Below are positions 1 to 9,577 of a DNA stretch of 64,000 nt, in pieces. Below the pieces are notes generated by a model. That model ran no database searches. It saw only the letters and a list, made by a program, of their open reading frames with translations, and was not told the DNA's origin. A program made the position numbers and the translations under genes. Every line of letters starts with the position of its first letter. The stretch's first letter is position 1. Source of the stretch: Streptomyces tagetis (GTDB lineage Bacteria; Actinomycetota; Actinomycetes; Streptomycetales; Streptomycetaceae); the NCBI RefSeq assembly GCF_018069565.1, contig NZ_JAGPNL010000002.1, forward strand, positions 62,001 through 126,000, in the 5' to 3' direction.

Positions 1-1988
1 TCCTTGATCCGGGAGAGCATGAACACCTCGTAGTCCATGGAGAGTCCGAAGGCGACGCAGAACATCAGCACCGGTGTGTCGATGTCGATGAGGCCGGTGA
101 CGTTGAAGTCGCCCACCAGCCAGCGCAGATGACCGTCCTGGAAGATGTAGACCATGGCGCCGAAGGTGGCGGTCAGGCTGAGCAGGTTCAGCACGATCGC
201 CTTGGCCGGGATGAGCAGGCTGCCGGTGAAGAGGAACAGCAGCACGAAGGTGGAGACCGCGATGATGCCCAGGGCGGCAGGCAGTTTGTCGCCCAGGGTC
301 GCCTTGGAGTCCACCAGCAGCGCCGCCTGACCGCCCACCAGCGCCTCGGAGGGCGCCGGGACGTCGCGGACCAGGCCGACGAGACCGAGTCCGGCCTCGG
401 AGTACGGCTCGGTGTCGGAGACCACCGACAGCCAGGTGCCCTCCGCGGCCCCGAAGCGCCCGGACGCCTCGTCAGGGGGCGCGACCTGGCGCCCGTGGGC
501 GTACGAGCCGGTGGCGGCGTCCACCCGGGTCACCCCGGGCACCTCCGACAGCGCGGTCGCGTAGGCGGTGACGTCCCCGGCCCCCGAGGTGGCGTCCAGG
601 CCGGGCAGCACCACCGACAGCGGCGAGCCCTCGCGGCTGTCGAAGTCCTCGCGCAGGACCTGCGCACCCTGGTACGCGGCGGACGAGGCGGGCAGCACCC
701 GGTCGTCGCTGTCCCCGAACTCGACCCGGGTGAAGGGCAGTCCGAGCGTGACCAGGAAGGCGACCACGGCCAGCGAGAACACCAGCGGACGCTTCATCAC
801 CACCAGCGCCAGCCGGTGCCAGAAGCCCTCCTCCGGGGAGCGCGGCGGCTTGTCCGCCGCCCCCCGGCGGCGCACCAGTCGCCGGACGTCCAGCGCGTCC
901 ACCCGCCGGCCGAGCGCGGCCAGCAGCGCCGGCAGCACCACGACCGAACCGATGCTCGCCAGCACCACCACGGCGATCCCCGCGTAGGCGAAGGACCGCA
1001 GGTGGTACATGGGGAAGACGAGCATCGCCGACAGCGACAGGGCGACGGTCAGCGCGGAGAAGACGACCGTGCGGCCGGCCGTGCGCACGGTCCGCGCGAC
1101 CGCGTCGGCCACCTCGTGACCGTGGGAGAGTTCCTCCCGGTAGCGGGTGACGACGAAGAGGCTGTAGTCGATCGCGAGCCCCAGCCCCAGTGCGGTGGTG
1201 ATGTTGACGCTGAACACCGACACCGGGACGACCATGTCCAGCAGCCGCAGGATCACGAACGAGCCCACGACCGCGATCGCGCCCACCAGGAGCGGCAGCA
1301 GGGCCGCGACCACGCTGCGGAAGACGAGCAGCAGGATCACCAAGACCACCGGCACCGCGAGCAGTTCGGCCTTGACCAGGTCCTCTTCGCTGCGCTCCTC
1401 GATGTCCATGCGGACGGCGGTGGCCCCGGTCGCGGTGATCTCCAGACCGTCGCGCTCGCCGACGGTCCGCGGCAGCAGCCGTTTGGCGGTGGTGCGGACC
1501 GTGTCCTCGTCGCCGTCGAGCCGCACCATGACCAGCGCGGTCCGGCCGTCGGACGAGCGCAGTGGCCGCGCCCGGTCCAGGGACCAGTACGACGCCGCCT
1601 GGACCACGCCGGGCTCGTCGCCGAGCCGGCCGGTCAGCGCCCGGCCCTTCTCGGCGACGTCCTCGTCGTCGACCGAGGCGGGCGCCTTGACGAGGAACAC
1701 CAGGTGCGGCGAGCCGGACTTGAAGACGGTGTTGAGCAGATCGTCGGCGCGGGCCGCCTCGGAGCCGGGGGCGGTGATGCCGCCCTGGGAGAGACGGCTC
1801 TCCACGTCGGCGCCGAAGGGGACGGCGACGATCACGGCGATCAGGGCGGCCACCATCACCAGCGTCCTGCGCCGCGCGAGCCAGGCACCGAAGCGCTCCA
1901 GCGGACCTCCGCGCGGCGGGGGCGGCGCCTTCGCCGCGGACGGCTCGGCCGAGGTGGTGGTTGCGTCGGGGGTGGGAGTGGTGCCCAC
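1..1988 (-). CDS. MMPL/RND-family transporter (C-terminus off the left edge)
   Basis: Membrane transporter of the MMPL family, which typically exports lipids or hydrophobic metabolites. Translation from the GTG at 1988 (GGAGGAGG just upstream) gives a cytoplasmic tail rich in Pro and Ala, then LERFGAWLARRRTLVMVAAL as the first membrane helix. A large extracytoplasmic loop follows, then a helix bundle with the family motif GLGLAIDYSLFVVTRYREE. A second half repeats this plan, with GLSMDYEVFMLSRIKE at the very edge. Family members are about 700-1000 residues, so roughly the last tenth or more is missing. It lies on the same strand as the carbamoyltransferase and the fatty-acid-activating genes, so exporting a lipid product of that locus is a reasonable inference, not shown. 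Confidence 0.9.
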   Translation of the reverse strand, partial: MGTTPTPDATTTSAEPSAAKAPPPPRGGPLERFGAWLARRRTLVMVAALIAVIVAVPFGADVESRLSQGGITAPGSEAARADDLLNTVFKSGSPHLVFLVKAPASVDDEDVAEKGRALTGRLGDEPGVVQAASYWSLDRARPLRSSDGRTALVMVRLDGDEDTVRTTAKRLLPRTVGERDGLEITATGATAVRMDIEERSEEDLVKAELLAVPVVLVILLLVFRSVVAALLPLLVGAIAVVGSFVILRLLDMVVPVSVFSVNITTALGLGLAIDYSLFVVTRYREELSHGHEVADAVARTVRTAGRTVVFSALTVALSLSAMLVFPMYHLRSFAYAGIAVVVLASIGSVVVLPALLAALGRRVDALDVRRLVRRRGAADKPPRSPEEGFWHRLALVVMKRPLVFSLAVVAFLVTLGLPFTRVEFGDSDDRVLPASSAAYQGAQVLREDFDSREGSPLSVVLPGLDATSGAGDVTAYATALSEVPGVTRVDAATGSYAHGRQVAPPDEASGRFGAAEGTWLSVVSDTEPYSEAGLGLVGLVRDVPAPSEALVGGQAALLVDSKATLGDKLPAALGIIAVSTFVLLFLFTGSLLIPAKAIVLNLLSLTATFGAMVYIFQDGHLRWLVGDFNVTGLIDIDTPVLMFCVAFGLSMDYEVFMLSRIK

Positions 1989-2272
1989 GCCTCCTCCTGT
2001 TCGGGTCGGAGCGTCGCCGTGGCCCGGGACGCGGACGGACGTGCCTCGGCACGGGACCGGGCGGGGAAGGACCGGGCGGTCCGCGGCGTACCGGACGCGC
2101 GGTCGGCCCGGCTCCCCGTGCTCGCTCGGCGTGGTGGGAAGCCGTTGTCGCGCCAGCGTATGAAAAGCCTGTTCAAGGGAGTTTCAGGACAGTTGCAGCC
2201 GGCGTGCAGGGTCCTGTGTGATCCGTGCCAACAGGCGGGGCGGCGTGCTCCGGGCGCCTCGGCCCCGGGCGT

Positions 2273-2647
2273 TCAGCTCCGGCGGCCCGCGCCGAGCCGG
2301 GTCCCCGGGTGCTCGCGGCAGGCGTACTTCGCCGTCTCCACGGTGCTGCGGGCCAGCGCGACGGCGTCGTGCAGCAGTTCGGGGCGGACCGGGGTGCCGT
2401 CGGAGGCGCCCTGCCGGGCCCGCAGCAGGAGCGCCGCGCAGACCAGGGCGTCGCCGGCGGCGCTCAGCTCCGCCGGGAGCCGCCGCCGCTCCCCGTCGCA
2501 CAGCTCCAGGGCGAGGCGTTCCAGCTCCCGGGCGACCGCAGTGAGGTCGGTGGTCCCGGGGAAGACGTCCACGGCGGGACTCCCCTCGTCGCCGGGGGGC
2601 CGGGACACCGCGGGGCGGCGTCCCGGCGCACGGGCCTCGGGGGTCAT
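2273..2647 (-). CDS. Unrecognised 124-residue soluble protein
   Basis: I do not recognise a family. The ATG at 2647 overlaps the stop of the upstream carbamoyltransferase as ATGA, so the two are translationally coupled; the reading frame is open further upstream, but this start fits the coupling. The N-terminal 30 residues are Arg/Pro-rich and probably disordered. The rest is predicted helical, with Leu/Ala-rich stretches such as LTAVARELERLALELCDGE and LLHDAVALARSTVETAKYA. There is no signal peptide or membrane segment. The coupling suggests a role alongside the carbamoyltransferase. About 280 bp without a visible gene separate it from the MMPL gene. Confidence 0.6.
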   Translation of the reverse strand: MTPEARAPGRRPAVSRPPGDEGSPAVDVFPGTTDLTAVARELERLALELCDGERRRLPAELSAAGDALVCAALLLRARQGASDGTPVRPELLHDAVALARSTVETAKYACREHPGTRLGAGRRS

Positions 2648-4443
2648 GCGGACGGGCCGGCCTTCGTGACCAGGTGGTCGCCGAGCACCAGATAGTCGAT
2701 CTCGGTGCCCAGGAAGCAGTTCAGCGCGTCGGCGGGGGAGCAGACGATCGGCTCGCCCGCCACGTTGAACGAGGTGTTGATGAGACACGGTACGTCGGTC
2801 AGGGCGGTGAACCGGCGCAGCAGGGCCGCCAGCCGGGGAGCGCCCTCGTCCGTGATCGTCTGGACCCGGGAGGTCCCGTCCACGTGCGTCGCGCCCGGGA
2901 CGAGGGACCGGTACTCCTCGCGCACCGGGAAGACGAAGGTCATGTACGGCGAGCGCTCCTTGCGGCCCATCTCGAAGATCTTGGGCGCGTCCGCCTCCAG
3001 CACGATCGGCGCGAACGGGCGGAAGGGCTCGCGGTGCTTGACCCGCGTGTTGATGACGTCCTTGATGTCGGGGAACCGCGGGTTCGCCAGGATGCTGCGG
3101 TGCCCCAGCGCCCGCGGCCCGTGCTCCAGCCGGCCCTGGAACCAGCCGACGACGACCTTCTCGGTGAGGAGCCCCGCCACGTCCTCGACGATCTCCTCGG
3201 GCGTCCGCCGGGTCCAGCGCACCCGGTCGCCGAACTCGCGCAGCGTCCGCTCGATCTCCGCCTCGTCGTACTCCGGTCCGAGGTACGGGGTGACCGCGTT
3301 GGCGTAGGCGGGCCCGTCGGCGGTGTCGGGGTGGTTGGCCCAGGCGTGGACGGCGGCGCCGATGACGACGCCGGTGTCGCTGGCGCCGAAGCCGACCGCC
3401 ATGTCCCGGAAGCGCGAACCCTCCAGCAGGTGCGTGTTGTTGACGCAGTTCAGCGCGAGACCGCCCTCGAAGAGCAGGTGGTCGAGGCCGGTCCGGGCGG
3501 ACAGGGCGCGCAGTTGGTGGCTCGTGGCCACCGTCAGCATCTCCTGCGCCGCGGCGGCGATCCGGGCCTTGTACGCGACCGTGTCCTCGAAGGGGCCGAA
3601 ATGCTTCTCGAAGAGGTCGTCGTAGGACCGGGGACGCTCGGTGTCGATCGGTCGGCTCAGGGAATAGCGGCCGTCCTCGTGCAGGCGCAGGACGTGTTCC
3701 AGGAAGGGGTTCGGAGACGGCGGACCGGCGAATCCGGAAAGGCCCATGACCTTGTACTCGTCATTGTTGGGCACGAATCCCAGGAAACGGGTGATCGAGG
3801 CGAAGAGATTGCCGAGCGAATCGTTGGCGCTGATGGCGGATTCCTCGAATACCGTGATCTTCCCGTCGCGTATCTCGCCGGTCACCGACGAGAACAGTTC
3901 GGCCCGCCCGTCGCTGACGAGGAATGCCGTGTCCCGCACTCCCGCCATGTGGTAACCGGTCATGGCGTGGGCCAGGTGGTGCGGGACGAACACCACCTTG
4001 TCCGGGTCCGGGGTGTGACCGGTGCGGGCGGCGAAGTCCGCGAGGATCGCCTCCTGCCCCAGCACCTTGCCGAACAGCTCCCCGATGCGGCCGAGCCGCC
4101 CGGCCTTCTCCGCCGGCGGCATCGGCGCGTCGGCCAGCTCCCGCATCATCGTGTCGAAGACCTGGTCGGTGAAGTTCCAGGGAATCGCGATGAGATCGAC
4201 GTCGGAGAAGTCGACGCCCGCCTCCCGAAGGCACCACCGCACGGCGTTGGCCGGGAAGTCGGAGGTCTTCTTCCGCCGGTTCAGCCGCTCCTCCTCGACG
4301 GCGGCGACCAGCTTGCCGTCCACCAGGAGCGCGGCACCCGAGTCGTGCCCGAGGATGTAGTGCTTCTCGGTGCCGACCGCGCCGAACCTTTCGGCGAACA
4401 CCTCGGCGCCCCGGCTGAATCCGTTGCAGCCCAGAACAATCAT
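2644..4443 (-). CDS. Carbamoyltransferase (NodU/CmcH family)
   Basis: Predicted O-carbamoyltransferase of 599 residues, the usual size for this family. Such enzymes make carbamoyl-adenylate from carbamoyl phosphate and ATP in a Kae1/TsaD-like domain and pass the carbamoyl group to a substrate hydroxyl. Visible motifs are HDSGA (33-37), the metal-binding HHLAHA (155-160), EGGLALNCVNN near the middle, and the C-terminal block with GRLEHGPRALGHRSIL and REPFRPFAPIVLE. The ATG at 4443 starts MIVLGCNGFSRG, which fits the family N-terminus better than the in-frame extension upstream. It overlaps the next gene by ATGA. A tailoring step for the neighbouring lipid-type pathway is the likely job; the acceptor is unknown. 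Confidence 0.9.
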   Translation of the reverse strand: MIVLGCNGFSRGAEVFAERFGAVGTEKHYILGHDSGAALLVDGKLVAAVEEERLNRRKKTSDFPANAVRWCLREAGVDFSDVDLIAIPWNFTDQVFDTMMRELADAPMPPAEKAGRLGRIGELFGKVLGQEAILADFAARTGHTPDPDKVVFVPHHLAHAMTGYHMAGVRDTAFLVSDGRAELFSSVTGEIRDGKITVFEESAISANDSLGNLFASITRFLGFVPNNDEYKVMGLSGFAGPPSPNPFLEHVLRLHEDGRYSLSRPIDTERPRSYDDLFEKHFGPFEDTVAYKARIAAAAQEMLTVATSHQLRALSARTGLDHLLFEGGLALNCVNNTHLLEGSRFRDMAVGFGASDTGVVIGAAVHAWANHPDTADGPAYANAVTPYLGPEYDEAEIERTLREFGDRVRWTRRTPEEIVEDVAGLLTEKVVVGWFQGRLEHGPRALGHRSILANPRFPDIKDVINTRVKHREPFRPFAPIVLEADAPKIFEMGRKERSPYMTFVFPVREEYRSLVPGATHVDGTSRVQTITDEGAPRLAALLRRFTALTDVPCLINTSFNVAGEPIVCSPADALNCFLGTEIDYLVLGDHLVTKAGPSA

Positions 4444-4789
4444 CCCGTGTGCCCTTTCTCTGCTGTACCGTGTCGCGTGCACCGTCCGCTGTCGACGGAG
4501 GGGAAACAGGTCGACGGGTGCGGAGACATTCGGGCACCACGTGGCATCGGAGAATTCCGCCGCCAGGTTACCGGCGCAGTTCAGCCGGTCACAACGTGCG
4601 CAGCGCATGCCGCCATGTGCATTCTTCACACACCCCCGGGACTTCGGGTGACCGAGCCGGACGGCCGAGTACAGTGACCCTCTGAATTACCGCCGGAAAC
4701 CTGGGCTTCGCATTTCGCGGCGACGGGTGGGGAACCGCCGGACTCCCGCTGTTCGGAGCGACTTCCACGATCTCCAGGGAGGGACCGCC
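4444..4789. promoter_or_regulatory. Divergent intergenic region between carbamoyltransferase and esterase genes
   Basis: These 346 bases separate two divergently transcribed genes and so should carry promoters for both. The part around 4600-4700 is less GC-rich than the genes. No convincing coding sequence and no strong palindrome was found. The only clear signal is the AGGGAGGGA ribosome-binding site just before the esterase ATG at 4790. Confidence 0.45.
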
Positions 4790-5767
4790 ATGCCCTTGGA
4801 CCGCATACTCCGCAGCCTCATCGCCTGGCAGCGCGCCGACGGGCCCCCGCCGCCGGCGCGCGCCCTGGGCATCGCGGAGGCCCGCGAGCGCTACCGCGCC
4901 AACGCCGTCCTCGCCGACGCGGCGCCGCCCGAGGGCGTCACCCGCGCCGACCGGCCGGTCGCCGCCGGGGACGGCACGGAGATCCCCTGCCGCGTCTACA
5001 CCCCGGAGGGGGACGGGGACCGGGTCGTCACCTATCTGCACGGCGGCGGCTGGGTGGTGGGCGACCTCGACAGCCATGACGGGGTCTGCCGGGGGATCGC
5101 CGCCGCGCTCGGGGCGGTCGTCGTCTCCGTCGGCTACCGCCGGGCACCGGAGTTCCCGTACCCCACCCCCTTGCGTGACGCCGTCGCCGCCGCCCGCTGG
5201 ACGAGCCGTGTCTTCCCCGGCCGGGCCCACGTCCTCGCCGGGGACAGCGCGGGCGCCGCCCTCGCGGTGGGCGTCGCCCTGGACGCCCGGGACAACGGCG
5301 GCCTTCGTCCCGCCGCCCAACTGCTGATCTACCCGCCGGCCGACCCCCGGCTGCTGTTCGCCGCGGCCGGCGCCCACGCCGAGGGGTACCTGCTGACCGT
5401 CGACGACATGGCCTACCACTACGACCTGTACGTCCCCGACCGGAGCCGGCGCCGCGACCCCGCCGTCGACCTGCTCGGCGCGGACCTGCGGCACCTGCCG
5501 CCGGCGGTGGTCGCCACCGCCGAGTTCGACCCGCTCCACGACGAGGGCGTCGAACTCGCCGACAAACTGGCCGTGGCCGGCGTTCCCGTCCGGCACGTCC
5601 CCGGGCCCGGACTGGTGCACGGGTACTTCCTGATGCAGGGCGTCGTGCCGTCGGCCGCCGCCTGCGCCGGGCGGGTCCTGCGCGAGACGGACGCGCTGCT
5701 CCGCTCCGCGCCGGGCATCCGGCGGCCCGCGCCGGGCCGGGCCCCGGAGGCGGCGGGACGCGACTGA
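4790..5767 (+). CDS. Alpha/beta hydrolase, hormone-sensitive-lipase type esterase
   Basis: Serine esterase/lipase of 325 residues. The oxyanion-hole motif HGGG (84-87) and nucleophile elbow GDSAG (Ser153) are typical of the HSL family (class IV bacterial esterases), with the acid in TAEFDPLHDE and the His in GLVHGYF completing the triad. The start at 4790 has AGGGAGGGA just upstream; the frame is open further 5' but without a better site. It is on the plus strand, convergent with the acyl-AMP ligase gene and divergent from the carbamoyltransferase, so it is not in the main operon. It could hydrolyse an ester or amide of the local product, but position is the only evidence. Confidence 0.88.
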   Translation: MPLDRILRSLIAWQRADGPPPPARALGIAEARERYRANAVLADAAPPEGVTRADRPVAAGDGTEIPCRVYTPEGDGDRVVTYLHGGGWVVGDLDSHDGVCRGIAAALGAVVVSVGYRRAPEFPYPTPLRDAVAAARWTSRVFPGRAHVLAGDSAGAALAVGVALDARDNGGLRPAAQLLIYPPADPRLLFAAAGAHAEGYLLTVDDMAYHYDLYVPDRSRRRDPAVDLLGADLRHLPPAVVATAEFDPLHDEGVELADKLAVAGVPVRHVPGPGLVHGYFLMQGVVPSAAACAGRVLRETDALLRSAPGIRRPAPGRAPEAAGRD

Positions 5768-5852
5768 CCGGGGCACCGGTCGGAACCGGCGGGCGGGCCG
5801 GCCGGGGCACGGGCCGGGCCTCGGCGGCCCGCTCCCGCCGCGCACCGGCCGG

Positions 5853-7670
5853 TCACTCCCGTCGCGCGGGGTCCGGGCCGGGGCCAGGTACGGCGGCCGG
5901 GTCCGCTCCGCGGCCGGTGTGGAGCGGGTCCAGCGCGCCGTCCAGGAACAGCCGGCGCATCTCCCCGCGCTGGATCTTCCCGCTCGTGGTGCGCCGGACG
6001 CCGCCGCGCCGCAGCAGCCCGACGGCGGCGGGACGCACCCCGAACGCGTCCAGCACGGTCTCCCCGATCGCGGCGGCCAGCCGTCGCAACGCGTCCTCGG
6101 CGGGCCGCCCGCGGACCTCGTGCGTCACCACGAGGGCGCCTCCGCCGGAACCGGAGCCGGGGCCCGAGCCCGAGCCGGAGCCCGGGTCGGGGTCGGGGTC
6201 GGCGTCGCGCCCGGAGCAGGGCACGGTGAACACCGCGCCCACCCCCGCCAGTTCGGGGTGCCGGGCCCGCACCCGCTGCTCGACGTCCTGCGGATACAGG
6301 TGCCGTCCCCCCACCGTCAGCACCTCGCTCAGCCGCCCGGTGACGTACAACTCGCCCTCGTGCAGCGCGCCGAGGTCCCCGGTGCGCAGGAAACCGCCCG
6401 GCAGGAAGGCCCGTTCGCTCGCCGGAGCGTCGGCCCAGTACTCCCGGGCGAGGCTCGGCCCGCGCAGCAGGATCTCGCCGACGCCGCCGGGGCCCACCTC
6501 CTCGCCGGTGTGCGGGTCGGCGATCAGGACGTCGTACTCGCGCGGCGTCCCGCAGCTCACCAGGGCGATGCCGGACGCGCTCGGCGTGAACCGGTGGAGC
6601 CCGAGCCCGGCGGCGTCGACCGTCGTCACCACCGGCCGGCGCCGGGGCGCCCCGGAGACGAAGACGGTGGCCTCCGCCATGCCGTAGGAGGGGCACAGCG
6701 CGTCGTCGCGCAGGCCCGCGGCGGCGAAGCGCTTCGCGAAGGCGTCCATCGTGGCGATGTCGACCCGCTCCGAACCGTTGGAGGCGATCCGCCACCGGGA
6801 CAGGTCCAGGCCGGCGACCTGGCCGTCGCCGATGCGGGCGCAGCACAGCTCGTAGGCGAAGTTCGGGGCGGCGGACCAGTGGATGTCGTACGTGTCGATC
6901 AACCGCAGCCAGTGGTGCGGGCGTTGGAGGAAGGCGCCGGGGCGCATGAGGACGCAGGTGCCGCCGAGGAGCAGCGCGGGCAGGAGCTGACCGAGGAGCC
7001 CCATGTCGTGGTAGTGCGGTATCCAGCCGCCGGTGCGCGAGCGCTCGCTCAGCCCGAAGGCCCGGCGCTGGCCCTCGACGTTGTGCAGGAGATGGCCGTG
7101 GCGCAGGACGACCCCCTTGGGCCGGCCGGTCGTGCCGGAGGTGTACTGGAGCATGGCGACGGTCCGGTGATCCGGCCCGGGAGACCCGTCCGGCACCCAC
7201 GTCTCCTCGGCGGGCGTACCGTCACCGTCCGTCGCACGCACCCGCGTTCCGGCGAGTCCCTCCTCCCCGGCCCACGCCGTGACGGCGGCCCCGCTCCCGG
7301 TGTCGGTGAGGATCACGGAGGCGGAGGCGTTTTGCGCGATGGCGGTGACCCGCTCCCGCTCGTGCCGGTACCGGCCGGGCAGCGGTGCCGGGACGGCCAC
7401 CATGGCGGCGTACAGGCAGCCCGCGTAGGCGGCGACGACGTCGAGCCCGGTCGGGTAGAGCAGCAGCACCCGGGTCCCGGCCGGGTAGCGGGCCCGCAGC
7501 CAGGCGCCGATCCGCCGGGCCTCGGCGTCCAGGCGGGCGTACGTCCACCGGGTCGCCCCGTCGGCGCGCTCCACGTCGTCCACGTAGATCACCGCGGTGC
7601 GTCCGGGCACCGTACGGGCGTGCTCGCGCAGCACCGCGGCGGCACTGGCGGCGTCCGGTAATGCGGCCAT
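5853..7670 (-). CDS. Fatty acyl-AMP ligase (FAAL-type adenylating enzyme) 1
   Basis: Adenylate-forming enzyme of 605 residues, of the type that activates a fatty acid as acyl-AMP and loads it on a carrier protein. It has the P-loop YTSGTTGRPKGVVLRHGH, the FAAL-like block WIPHYHDMGLLGQLLPALLL, APNFAYELC, SYGMAEATVFVSG, and the C-terminal RTTSGKIQRGEMRRLF. A low-complexity Asp-Pro/Gly-Ser insert, encoded at about 6139-6209, sits in the small C-terminal domain and is unusual for the family. The ATG at 7670 is chosen because MAALPDAASAAAVLREHA matches the usual beginning. The gene lies 200 bp downstream of the second ligase and ends convergent with the esterase. Confidence 0.9.
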   Translation of the reverse strand: MAALPDAASAAAVLREHARTVPGRTAVIYVDDVERADGATRWTYARLDAEARRIGAWLRARYPAGTRVLLLYPTGLDVVAAYAGCLYAAMVAVPAPLPGRYRHERERVTAIAQNASASVILTDTGSGAAVTAWAGEEGLAGTRVRATDGDGTPAEETWVPDGSPGPDHRTVAMLQYTSGTTGRPKGVVLRHGHLLHNVEGQRRAFGLSERSRTGGWIPHYHDMGLLGQLLPALLLGGTCVLMRPGAFLQRPHHWLRLIDTYDIHWSAAPNFAYELCCARIGDGQVAGLDLSRWRIASNGSERVDIATMDAFAKRFAAAGLRDDALCPSYGMAEATVFVSGAPRRRPVVTTVDAAGLGLHRFTPSASGIALVSCGTPREYDVLIADPHTGEEVGPGGVGEILLRGPSLAREYWADAPASERAFLPGGFLRTGDLGALHEGELYVTGRLSEVLTVGGRHLYPQDVEQRVRARHPELAGVGAVFTVPCSGRDADPDPDPGSGSGSGPGSGSGGGALVVTHEVRGRPAEDALRRLAAAIGETVLDAFGVRPAAVGLLRRGGVRRTTSGKIQRGEMRRLFLDGALDPLHTGRGADPAAVPGPGPDPARRE

Positions 7671-7870
7671 GGCCCTGGTTCTCCTTCCCGCCGCAGGCAC
7701 GGCGCGATGCGCCCCGCCGGGCCGGACGGCCGCGGCGGGGCCGGTGGATGAGGGGTCGGTGCATGAGGGGGTCGGTGGTTGGGGGTCGGTCCTGGGGGCG
7801 GTCCCGGTACGGGCGGGCCGCACCGGGCCGTGACGCGCGCGGCCGGGGCCCGGGAAGGCTCCGGCCCGTG
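7671..7870. other. 200-bp spacer with G-rich imperfect repeats
   Basis: This gap separates the two acyl-AMP ligases. It contains an imperfect G-rich array around 7745-7805 built on GGGGTCGGT on the plus strand. No gene fits. It could hold an internal promoter for ligase 1, because the rest of the operon is tightly coupled and only this junction is loose. Confidence 0.35.
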
Positions 7871-9577
7871 TCACGCCCCGTCGGACCCGGCGAGCCCCGG
7901 GCGGACCACGAACAGCTCGCGCGCCCTGGCCCGCTGGAGCTTGCCGCTGGTCGTCTTGGGGATGCCGCGCCGGGGCACGAGGTGCACCGCGGCGGGGGAG
8001 ACGCCGGTGCGCGAGCCGACCGCGCCCGCCACGGCCCGGCGCAGCTCCGGGTGGTGCTCCGGGCCGAGTTCCGTCTCGACGATCAGGTGCAGTTCCTCGG
8101 AGTCGGCGCCCTCGGGCCGGTGGCCGACCGCGACCACCGCGCCCAGCCGCACCCCGGGCACGGTCTCGGCGGCCTGCTCGAAGTCGGAGGGGAAGTGGTT
8201 GGCGCCCCGGATGATGACGAGGTCCCTGGCCCGGCTGGTGATCCGCAGACCGCCGTCGCGCAGGTAGCCGACGTCCCCGGTCTTCCACCAGTCCGGCGCG
8301 GCCACCGAGGCCGCGGACTCCTCCGGGAGGGCGAAGTACCCGGCCGTGCGCGAGGGCCCACGGAACTGGATGTGACCGATCCGGTCCTCTTCCAGGGGTG
8401 TGCCGGCGTCGTCCACGATCCGGATCTCCGTGCCGGCCACCGGCTCACCGCAGTCGACGACCTGCACGGCCCGCGGGCTCTCGGGGGCGACGTCGACCGC
8501 CCGCGCCCCGGTGACGGCGGCCTGCCGGTCGATGGAGTCGTAGGTGAACGGGGTGCCCAGCCGTTTCGTGGTGAGCACGAGCGTCGCCTCCGCCATGCCG
8601 TACCCGGGGGTGAACGCGTGGGCGGGCAGCCCCCAGCGGGTGAAGCGGTCCACGAAGCGCCGCACGGTGGCCGGCTGGATCGGTTCCGCGCCGCAGAAGG
8701 CCATCCGCCAGCACGACAGGTCGACGCCGTCCAGCTCCTCGTCCCGCACCCGCGAAGTGACGTACCCGTACGCGAAGTTGGGTGCGGCGGCGACCGCCCC
8801 CCGGTACGCGCTGAGGTGGCGCAGCCACTCGGCGGGCGCCCGCAGGAACCGGGTCGGCGGCATCAGCACCGTGTTCCCGCCGACGAAGACCGGGCAGAGC
8901 ACGCCGGTGATCAGCCCCATGTCGTGGTAGAGCGGGGCCCAGCTCACGGTGGTGTCCGCGCGGGTCCAGCCGACCGCGCCGGTGAGCTGCGCGCAGTTGG
9001 CGGCCAGGTTGGCGTGCGAGACGACGACGCCCTTGGGCCGCCCCGTCGATCCCGAGGTGCACTGGATCAGCGCCGTCTCCGCCCCGTCGGGCCGGCGCAG
9101 GGGGTGGCGCGGAGCGTCGGCCGCCGTGGCCCGCGCCTGGAGGACGGCCCCGTCGACCAGGGGGACGTCGGTGAGCCGGGGCAGGGCCGCGATGACCGCC
9201 GCGGTGGTGACGACCGCCGCCGGGCGCAGATAGCCGAGGAGGTCCTTGAGCCGGCCCTCGAACCCGGCCGTGCCGCCCAGCCGCAGTGGCAGGGCGATCG
9301 CCGTCGGCGCGGCGCCGAGCACCTGCGTGCCGAAGAAGGCGGTGAGGAACTCCGCGCCCGTGGGCAGGCAGAGCAGCACCCGGTCGCCGTGGCCGACCCC
9401 GTGCTCGGCGAGGGCCGCCGCGCACCGGGCGGCGTTCTCGACGAGGGCGGCGTACCCCACCTCCTCCGCGACGTCCGGTTCGGGGAGCAGGGTCAGCCGG
9501 GAGCCGGCCGGGTCGCGCTCGGCCTCCGCGAGCAGCGCGTGCCAGACGGTCGGGAAGGGGGTGGCGATGGCGGTCAT
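7871..9577 (-). CDS. Fatty acyl-AMP ligase (FAAL-type adenylating enzyme) 2
   Basis: Second adenylate-forming enzyme of the operon, 568 residues. It carries CTSGSTGRPKGVVVSHANL, WAPLYHDMGLITGVLCPVF, APNFAYGYVTSRV, GYGMAEATLVLTTK, the hinge region GANHFPSDFEQAA and the C-terminal PKTTSGKLQRARARELF. The motif set groups it with FAALs rather than with acyl-CoA ligases, but the FAAL-specific insertion would need alignment to confirm. The ATG at 9577 overlaps the stop of the aminotransferase-reductase gene (ATGA), so the two are coupled. It probably provides the acyl chain that the reductase turns into an aldehyde. Confidence 0.9.
   Translation of the reverse strand: MTAIATPFPTVWHALLAEAERDPAGSRLTLLPEPDVAEEVGYAALVENAARCAAALAEHGVGHGDRVLLCLPTGAEFLTAFFGTQVLGAAPTAIALPLRLGGTAGFEGRLKDLLGYLRPAAVVTTAAVIAALPRLTDVPLVDGAVLQARATAADAPRHPLRRPDGAETALIQCTSGSTGRPKGVVVSHANLAANCAQLTGAVGWTRADTTVSWAPLYHDMGLITGVLCPVFVGGNTVLMPPTRFLRAPAEWLRHLSAYRGAVAAAPNFAYGYVTSRVRDEELDGVDLSCWRMAFCGAEPIQPATVRRFVDRFTRWGLPAHAFTPGYGMAEATLVLTTKRLGTPFTYDSIDRQAAVTGARAVDVAPESPRAVQVVDCGEPVAGTEIRIVDDAGTPLEEDRIGHIQFRGPSRTAGYFALPEESAASVAAPDWWKTGDVGYLRDGGLRITSRARDLVIIRGANHFPSDFEQAAETVPGVRLGAVVAVGHRPEGADSEELHLIVETELGPEHHPELRRAVAGAVGSRTGVSPAAVHLVPRRGIPKTTSGKLQRARARELFVVRPGLAGSDGA

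Noticed and set aside
129..2669. Long open frame on the plus strand with Arg/Gln/His-rich translation
   Set aside because: It is antisense to the MMPL gene, whose motifs and helices are unmistakable in its own frame; the plus-strand product has no fold-like pattern.
4589..5845. Minus-strand open frame over the esterase gene
   Set aside because: Gly/Arg/Pro-rich noise antisense to an esterase with complete catalytic motifs.
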